Assembly (NCBI GenBank): GCA_964408025.1
Contig: CAYOXX010000061.1
Span: 1 to 18,896, forward strand
Direction of reading: 5' to 3'
From: CAYOXX01 sp964408025
GTDB lineage: Bacteria > Acidobacteriota > DATKUA01
DNA length: 18,896 nucleotides
The position numbers and the translations under genes are program-made. Under the pieces are notes generated by a model. It did no database searches. It saw only the letters and a list, made by a program, of their open reading frames with translations, and had not been told where the DNA came from. Position 1 is the first letter of the stretch, and every line of letters begins with the position of its first letter. Of the stretch, positions 14,260 through 18,896 are shown one piece after another.

Positions 14260-14296
14260 ATGAATATTCAAATATTCATGGATACTGTGAGTTCAA
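14260..14296 (-). promoter_or_regulatory. Palindrome overlapping a proximal promoter
   Basis: ATGAATATTCAAATATTCAT (14260-14279) has 9-base perfect arms around CA. On the minus strand TTGAAC (14296 to 14291), 16 bases and TATTTG (14274 to 14269) could be a promoter whose -10 lies inside the palindrome, 24 bases upstream of the unknown gene. It is a candidate operator for autoregulation or repression. Confidence 0.4.
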
Positions 14297-14305
14297 CGCA
14301 GCAGA

Positions 14306-14335
14306 CGATGTTAGACATCGAGCAGCTTCGAGCAG
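14306..14335. repeat. Small inverted and direct repeats in leader
   Basis: CGATGT-TAG-ACATCG (14306-14320) is a 6-bp stem, followed by a direct repeat CGAGCAG (14319-14325 and 14329-14335). These lie in the long leader implied by the distal promoter of the unknown gene. They could fold in the RNA or bind a protein. Confidence 0.3.
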
Positions 14336-14434
14336 GCCGAGACCCCATCGTATTTAGCCACACTAAACGCACACCCACTGATAACAATTCCACCTCACGG
14401 GTGAAAAAACCACAATCTAGAATTCCTACCGAAT

Positions 14435-14463
14435 AATATAATGCGACAGAAAGAGTGTGTCAA
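14435..14463 (-). promoter_or_regulatory. Strong sigma70 promoter toward unknown gene
   Basis: On the minus strand TTGACA (14463 to 14458), exactly 17 bases and TATATT (14440 to 14435). It starts just beyond the end of the GT-C-like gene and reads toward the unknown gene with a leader of about 190 bases. It is among the closest matches to consensus in the window. Confidence 0.6.
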
Positions 14464-14499
14464 ACAGTATGTGTTATTAAGAAGTGCGGGTTGCCCTCT

Positions 14500-16416
14500 T
14501 CACTCCTCGACCCAGAATTCGAGCATGGCGCCGAGGTGGCGCCAATCGTTGGCGCCGCCCGGCAGAGTCCTGGGCGTGACGCCGTTGGAGGTGGAGACGG
14601 CCACCGGGTAGATGTAGGAGGTCGAGAGGTAGTGGTAGGCGAATGCCGGGCCGAGCTCGAAGACGAAGCTCTCGCGCCGGCGCGGCTCCATCCGCAGCGT
14701 GCGGCTCTTCCCCTGTACCGAAAGGGTGACGGTGTTGGCGCAGTTGCTGTTGGTCAGCCGCACCCGCAGTCGCCGCAGCGGCTCGGCGCTGCGCAGGACC
14801 AGCTCGGCGGTGCGCCCGCCGGCAGTCCAGATCTGCTGGCCGCCGCCCTCGGTCAGGTAGCGCCGCTCCTCGGGGGCGCTGTCGGGGCCGGTGTGCGGAG
14901 CGAAGGGGTTCGGTTCCTTGGCGTACGAGTCGTGGTCCATGTGGTAGACGAAGAAGTCGACGACCGGCCGACCGTGCTCGTCGCGCACCAGCTCGCCGCC
15001 GCGCTCGCGGAACCAGGGCACGCGCCGGCGCTCGGGCTCGGTGTTGATCGGCAGGTCGTTGAGCATCGTCCACTCCGCCGGCAGCATACGCAGCAGCGGC
15101 GCCTCGGCGTAGCGCGAGGGATAGTGGCTGTGCTGCAGCGGCGAGATCAGTATGTGGCCGATCAGCGCCGCCCCGGCCACCGCCGCCAGCACCGGCGCCC
15201 AGCGGGGCGTCCGCGCGGGCAGGAGGAAGAGCAGCAGCGGCATGATGTTCATGAAGTAGCGGTTGGCGACGGTACCCCCGCCGCCGATCACGTTTGTCGG
15301 TATGAGCACGATGTAGACCAGCGCCGCCGCCGCCGCGCCCCCCAGCACCAGCCAGCGGCACAGCGGCCGCCTGCCCAGGGCCAGAAAGAGGACGAGCGCC
15401 AGGACCGCCGGGAAGTAGTAGGGCACGATGCCGCCGAAGCGCCCGAGGAAGAAGTAGAGGACGTTGTGGGCGATGTCGAGAGGGTAGAAGGGGGGCCGGT
15501 ACTCCCCCAGGTTCGTCTCCATGCTCGTCTCGCTGGCGGTGTCGAACGAGCGACCGATGGCGTACGGATACTCACCGGTGAACGACTTGCGCTCGCCGCC
15601 CTGGTAGTTCCAGTTGCCCGTGGCCAGATGCTGCACGCCGAACAGCAGCAGCGCCGCCGCGACCAGGGTCGCCGCGACCAGCAGCGCCCTCGCCCAGCGT
15701 CTGCGCAGCGGCAGGTAGAGTAGCAGCGGCAGCGCCAGGGCGCCGTTGCTCAGCTTGCTGAACATCGCCACGCCCAGCAGTACCGCGGCCGCCACGTCGG
15801 TCCAGGGGGTGAGAAGGGCGGCGCGCCAGCGGGGCGGGCTCTCGCCCTCCTCTAGCGGATTGAGCTCCTTGTAGAGCCAGAGGAAGTAGGCGCCGAAGAC
15901 GGTGGCGAAGTTGAAGAACTCCGGCGCGATCCAGAAGTAGTAGACCGTGGCCACCGAGGGCAGCACGAAGGCCAGCGCCGTCCCCAGCGCCCGCGCCGTG
16001 CCCCAGCGGCGTTGCCACAGCAGTGTCATGCCCAGCAGCACCGCGCCCAGCAGCAGGGCGTGGGTGACGAGCACGCCGCGGTGGCCGAAGGCCCAAACCG
16101 CCGGCGCCAGCGCCAGCGGGTAGATGTAAGCTTTGCCATAGTAAAGGCGCCCGTCGTCGGGGTTACGCTGGAGGAAGATGCCGGAGGGTCCGCCGCTGAA
16201 GTCGGCGTAGACCCGCTGCAGGTCGGCCCGCGAGTACTCGAGGTCGAAGTCGTGGGCGATGCTGGTGGCCAGCGCGTAGTAGGTGGCGCAGTCGCTGAAG
16301 AAGCCGCCTCCGAGGAGCGCCGGCAGGTCCGTGGCCGCCCCCAGCAGGAGCAGGCCGCCGGTGATCAGGGCTGCGGCCGCCAGCGCCGGGCGGCCGCGGC
16401 TACTAACTGGTTCCAT
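14500..16416 (-). CDS. GT-C-like polytopic membrane protein
   Basis: Integral membrane protein of 638 residues, likely a lipid-sugar-dependent glycosyltransferase of the GT-C fold. The ATG at 16416 is chosen: the longer frame begins at a TTG that forms the promoter -35. Residues 11-28 are the first membrane helix, followed by an outer loop with Asp42 in GGFFSDCATYYALA, resembling the acidic first-loop motif of GT-C enzymes, and then YYGKAYIYPLALAP. About ten hydrophobic segments run to about residue 430. Residues 432-638 are soluble and beta-rich (IWTAGGRTAELVL ... RRLRVRLTNSNCANTVTLSV ... FVFELGPAFAYHY), like a C-terminal jelly-roll domain facing the periplasm. Donor and acceptor are unknown. 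It is divergent from the DUF3857 gene 76 bases away, so co-regulation is plausible. Confidence 0.75.
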   Translation of the reverse strand: MEPVSSRGRPALAAAALITGGLLLLGAATDLPALLGGGFFSDCATYYALATSIAHDFDLEYSRADLQRVYADFSGGPSGIFLQRNPDDGRLYYGKAYIYPLALAPAVWAFGHRGVLVTHALLLGAVLLGMTLLWQRRWGTARALGTALAFVLPSVATVYYFWIAPEFFNFATVFGAYFLWLYKELNPLEEGESPPRWRAALLTPWTDVAAAVLLGVAMFSKLSNGALALPLLLYLPLRRRWARALLVAATLVAAALLLFGVQHLATGNWNYQGGERKSFTGEYPYAIGRSFDTASETSMETNLGEYRPPFYPLDIAHNVLYFFLGRFGGIVPYYFPAVLALVLFLALGRRPLCRWLVLGGAAAAALVYIVLIPTNVIGGGGTVANRYFMNIMPLLLFLLPARTPRWAPVLAAVAGAALIGHILISPLQHSHYPSRYAEAPLLRMLPAEWTMLNDLPINTEPERRRVPWFRERGGELVRDEHGRPVVDFFVYHMDHDSYAKEPNPFAPHTGPDSAPEERRYLTEGGGQQIWTAGGRTAELVLRSAEPLRRLRVRLTNSNCANTVTLSVQGKSRTLRMEPRRRESFVFELGPAFAYHYLSTSYIYPVAVSTSNGVTPRTLPGGANDWRHLGAMLEFWVEE

Positions 16417-16436
16417 GTCGGCACCCGCTGGCCTTT

Positions 16437-16479
16437 CGGTGGCTGCCACCGTAATATACCAGCCCCAGCGGGCCGTCAA
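16437..16479 (-). promoter_or_regulatory. Promoter and palindrome in divergent gap
   Basis: On the minus strand TTGACG (16479 to 16474) and TATATT (16458 to 16453) are 15 bases apart; TATTAC two bases later gives 17. The perfect palindrome CGGTGGC-T-GCCACCG (16437-16451) covers the predicted transcription start of the GT-C-like gene and may be an operator serving both divergent genes. A plus-strand promoter (TAATAT at 16452-16457) has only a weak -35. Confidence 0.45.
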
Positions 16480-16492
16480 GCGGGAGGGAGTT

Positions 16493-18493
16493 GTGAGAAG
16501 GATAGTCCCGGTCGTCGCCGCCGTCGCCCTCCTGCTGCCGCTCTCGCTCGCCGGCGCCCAGGAGAACGGACCCCGCCGCGCATACTCCTCACTCGAGCAG
16601 CTGCCGCCGCTGAGCGACTGGGAGAGGGCTCTCTCCTACGTCGTCGGAGGCGACCCGGCGGTGATACTCGTCTCCAGCGCCTGCAGGCGCGACTCGTGGG
16701 ACGGCACCCTCTTCACCGTCGTGCGCCGCATCAAGATCCTCGCCGAAGGGGGGCTGGACTATGCCGACATCGAGGTCCGCATCGAGCCCGGCGAGCGGGT
16801 AGTAGGCATCGCCGGCCGCACGCTGCTGGCCGACGGCTCGGTGGTCGATCTGCCCGACGAGGCAGTCGAAGTCGGCGCCGACTACCGTGGGATCTGGGGG
16901 CCCGAATTCACCTACAGCTTCACTCTGCCCGGAGCCGCCCCCGGCGCCGTGGTCGAGTACTGTTACACCGTCGCCGCCCCCCTGGGCCGCGGCATGCGCT
17001 TCAACTCGTGGCACCTTCAGGACTGGGTGCTCACCGTCGGCAGCCGCTACACGCTCGACATCCCGGTCGAGTTCATGCCGTTCAGCGCCGAGGTAGAGAA
17101 CCTGCGAACCTCGGCCGAGCCGCACCGCGAGATCGAGGGGGACCGCTGCGTCGTCACCTACAGCTTTGCCAACGTGCCGGGCCTGGGGCGCGAGCCGTAC
17201 ATGCCGCCCGCCTCGGCGCTGTTCGGCAGGCTGGTGGTCGACTACCGCTGGCCGCGCTCCGAGACGGCCGATCCCGACCGCTACTGGTTGCAGTTCGGGC
17301 GCAACCAGGCGCGGCAGGCGGAGCTGTTCCTGGCCGAGCGCGGCGGCGTCGCCGAGCTGGTCGCCGAGCTGGCGCCGCGGCGTGCTGAGGCGGTGGAGCT
17401 CGCCCAGGCGGTCTGCGCCTGGATCCAGGAGAACGTCGTCAACCTCTCCGCACTGCCGCCCGAGGAGGTATTCAGCGGCGGCCGCCTCCTGCACGACGAG
17501 GCCTACAGCGTCGCCGAGGTGCTACACAACCACTACGGGACCCGCATGGAGATCACGCTCCTGGCCCTGGCTATGCTGCGCCAGGCTGGCCTCGAGGCCC
17601 ACCTGGTCCTCGCCGTCGACCGCCGGCGGGGCATCATGCGACCCGGCTACCTCGATCCCCGGCAGTTCGACCAGGCGCTGGTCGCGGTCCTGCCGCCCGG
17701 CGGCGGCGCGCGCTTCCTGCACCCGTCGGCGCCCGGCTGCCCCCCCCTCGGCATAGCATGGTACGTGCAGGGCGCCCTGGCGCTGGTCTGCTCTCCCGCG
17801 GGCGGGCGCTTCGCCCGCCTTCCGGTCGCCGCGGCCGCCGATAATGTGCGCGAGCACCTTGTCGAGCTGAAAATCGAATCGAACGGAGACGCGGAGGCCG
17901 TGGTCGCCACCACCTACCATGGGCAGGAGAGCATGCGGATCAGGAACCTGCTCGCGCCGCTGCCGGCGAGCGAGCGCGAGGAGCTGATCGCAGCCACCGC
18001 GGGCGGCGACCCGACGGCAGCCGAGATCGTGGCGGTGAGCTTCTCCGGCCTGGAATGCAGCGGGAGTCCGCCGCGCGTCGAGGTGCGCATGCGCCTGCCA
18101 GGCTTCGCCAGGCTCGACGGCGGCGGCATAGCCTTCGAGCCCGGCCTAGTCGCACCGCTTCTCGAAGCCGAGCCCGTCGGCGGAGGGCGCACCCCCACCC
18201 CCACCCGCAACCTACCGGCTTACCTGCCCTATCCGCTCACCGTGCGCGTCGAGGAGAGGATATCGCTCCCTCCCGGATTCGCAGTAGCCGACGCCGGCCC
18301 CAGTCAGTACCTCTGCGAGTTCGGGCGCCACGGCGTCGAAACTGAGCTCATTCCTGACGGCCTCGTCAGGCGCCGCCGGCTGGTGCTCGAGCGCGTCTTC
18401 TTCCGCGCCGACGAGTTCGCTGCCCTGCGTCGCTTCCTCGACAGCGCCGCGGCAGCCGACGGCGCCGCGGTGGTCGCCCGCAGGATTCGCTGA
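16493..18493 (+). CDS. Exported DUF3857/transglutaminase-like protein, triad lost
   Basis: Protein of 666 residues. The GTG at 16493 follows GGAGG by 5 bases and opens a signal peptide (RRIVPVVAAVALLLPLSLAGA, cleaved after Ala22), so upstream in-frame starts are rejected. Residues about 30-235 fit DUF3857 (YVVGGDPAVILVSS ... VVRRIKILAEGGLDYADIEV ... YRGIWGPEFTYSFTLPGAAPG). Residues about 280-415 fit the transglutaminase-like fold, with the helix TLLALAMLRQAGLEAHLVLA. The expected Cys of the GDCKD motif is replaced: YGTRMEITLL has Arg351. The expected His in F-[DN]-H is Gln394 (FDQALVAV), and the expected Asp of LDPT is His410 (FLHPSAP). It is therefore probably a non-enzymatic, periplasmic binding or scaffold protein. 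The C-terminal 250 residues are beta-rich, as in related proteins. It lies upstream of the rRNA operon. Confidence 0.82.
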   Translation: MRRIVPVVAAVALLLPLSLAGAQENGPRRAYSSLEQLPPLSDWERALSYVVGGDPAVILVSSACRRDSWDGTLFTVVRRIKILAEGGLDYADIEVRIEPGERVVGIAGRTLLADGSVVDLPDEAVEVGADYRGIWGPEFTYSFTLPGAAPGAVVEYCYTVAAPLGRGMRFNSWHLQDWVLTVGSRYTLDIPVEFMPFSAEVENLRTSAEPHREIEGDRCVVTYSFANVPGLGREPYMPPASALFGRLVVDYRWPRSETADPDRYWLQFGRNQARQAELFLAERGGVAELVAELAPRRAEAVELAQAVCAWIQENVVNLSALPPEEVFSGGRLLHDEAYSVAEVLHNHYGTRMEITLLALAMLRQAGLEAHLVLAVDRRRGIMRPGYLDPRQFDQALVAVLPPGGGARFLHPSAPGCPPLGIAWYVQGALALVCSPAGGRFARLPVAAAADNVREHLVELKIESNGDAEAVVATTYHGQESMRIRNLLAPLPASEREELIAATAGGDPTAAEIVAVSFSGLECSGSPPRVEVRMRLPGFARLDGGGIAFEPGLVAPLLEAEPVGGGRTPTPTRNLPAYLPYPLTVRVEERISLPPGFAVADAGPSQYLCEFGRHGVETELIPDGLVRRRRLVLERVFFRADEFAALRRFLDSAAAADGAAVVARRIR

Positions 18494-18497
18494 GCCC

Positions 18498-18509
18498 GCA
18501 GCCGGCTGC
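18498..18509. repeat. Short GC palindrome after DUF3857 gene
   Basis: GCAGCCGGCTGC is a 12-base palindrome four bases after the stop. It gives only a 4-bp stem and no T tract follows (CCCCAAAAAAG comes later), so it is not a convincing terminator. Confidence 0.25.
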
Positions 18510-18533
18510 CAGAGAAGGTTCCCCAAAAAAGTC

Positions 18534-18562
18534 TTGACAACGCCCATTAGCTAGCCTAGTTT
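18534..18562 (+). promoter_or_regulatory. rRNA promoter P1
   Basis: TTGACA (18534-18539), 17 bases, TAGTTT (18557-18562). The -35 is perfect and the -10 weaker, about 280 bases upstream of the 16S start. Confidence 0.65.
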
Positions 18563-18647
18563 GCGCCTTCGCGTTTCGGAAAAGCGGGGCGCGGGAGCGC
18601 AGTCGATTTGAAAAACGATCGGGGACCGCGCGCTTGGGCGGGAGGCC

Positions 18648-18676
18648 TTGACAAGTACTCCCCGTTGGCATAATAT
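18648..18676 (+). promoter_or_regulatory. rRNA promoter P2
   Basis: TTGACA (18648-18653), 17 bases, TAATAT (18671-18676). Tandem with P1, as usual for rRNA operons, and closer to the consensus. Confidence 0.75.
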
Positions 18677-18696
18677 TGTAGATTGCGATATTGGTC

Positions 18697-18710
18697 TGTT
18701 CTTTGAAAAC
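18697..18710 (+). promoter_or_regulatory. boxA-like antitermination site
   Basis: TGTTCTTTGAAAAC resembles the boxA element (core GCTCTTTRA) that loads Nus factors on rRNA transcripts, and sits in the expected place between P2 and the 16S gene. Confidence 0.55.
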
Positions 18711-18816
18711 TAAATAGGCTGCACGCGTGACCTCGTGACGGTCCTTTGCACGTTTCCCGCCTCGGGCTCAGGTCTGAGGCGACTGTCCGTAACGGGACAA
18801 ACTAACCGACAAGCTG

Positions 18817-18834
18817 CTCCGCCCTCGGGCGGAG
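18817..18834 (+). other. Pre-16S leader hairpin
   Basis: CTCCGCC (18817-18823), loop CTCG, GGCGGAG (18828-18834): a perfect 7-bp stem 10 bases before the 16S gene. TGTCC/GGACA and GCCTC/GAGGC pairs lie just upstream. It is probably part of the leader fold used in precursor processing. Confidence 0.5.
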
Positions 18835-18844
18835 TCGTAAGTTT

Positions 18845-18896
<52 letters not shown>

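Noticed and set aside
14455..15723. 422-codon plus-strand ORF opposite the GT-C-like gene
   Set aside because: Arg/Gln/Gly-rich shadow without domain content; the minus strand encodes multiple membrane helices.
16012..17388. 458-codon plus-strand ORF overlapping the divergent gap
   Set aside because: Arg/Ala-rich out-of-frame ORF running through the promoter region and the start of the DUF3857 gene.

Overview
The window is high-GC bacterial chromosome from a Gram-negative (diderm) organism. Evidence for an outer membrane is two Oar-type TonB-dependent receptor-like barrels ending in phenylalanine, signal peptides and a lipoprotein signal. The receptor style (carboxypeptidase-regulatory domain, then plug, then barrel) is common in Acidobacteriota, Aminicenantes and related candidate phyla. 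I cannot fix the phylum from about 50 bases of 16S rRNA.

Layout, left to right. (1) 1-1900: lexA with twin operator-like repeats and a probably leaderless promoter, then a REC-HisKA two-component protein without an ATPase domain, then a possible small membrane protein on the minus strand. (2) 2064-7047: two tandem paralogous exported sulfatase-fold proteins, each with its own sigma70-type promoter, closed by a bidirectional terminator. (3) 7066-13328, minus strand: two paralogous outer-membrane receptors. Each has a near-consensus sigma54 (-24/-12) promoter, an A/T-rich palindrome 145-220 bp upstream that could bind an enhancer-binding protein, and a related hairpin downstream. (4) 13330-14463: an AT-richer patch with one unrecognised gene driven by a strong promoter. 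(5) 14500-18493: a divergent pair, a polytopic GT-C-like membrane protein (minus) and an exported DUF3857/transglutaminase-like protein (plus) in which all three expected catalytic residues appear replaced. (6) 18534-18896: tandem rRNA promoters, a boxA-like leader and the start of a 16S rRNA gene.

How they may fit together (inference): the receptors, sulfatase-like proteins, GT-C-like protein and DUF3857 protein are all envelope or surface-glycan type functions, but nothing shows they form one pathway. The best candidates for something new are the sigma54-controlled receptor pair with its upstream palindromes, the Thr-type sulfatase-like tandem pair, the pseudo-transglutaminase, and the AT-rich orphan gene. 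No CRISPR array, transposase, integrase or tRNA gene was seen.
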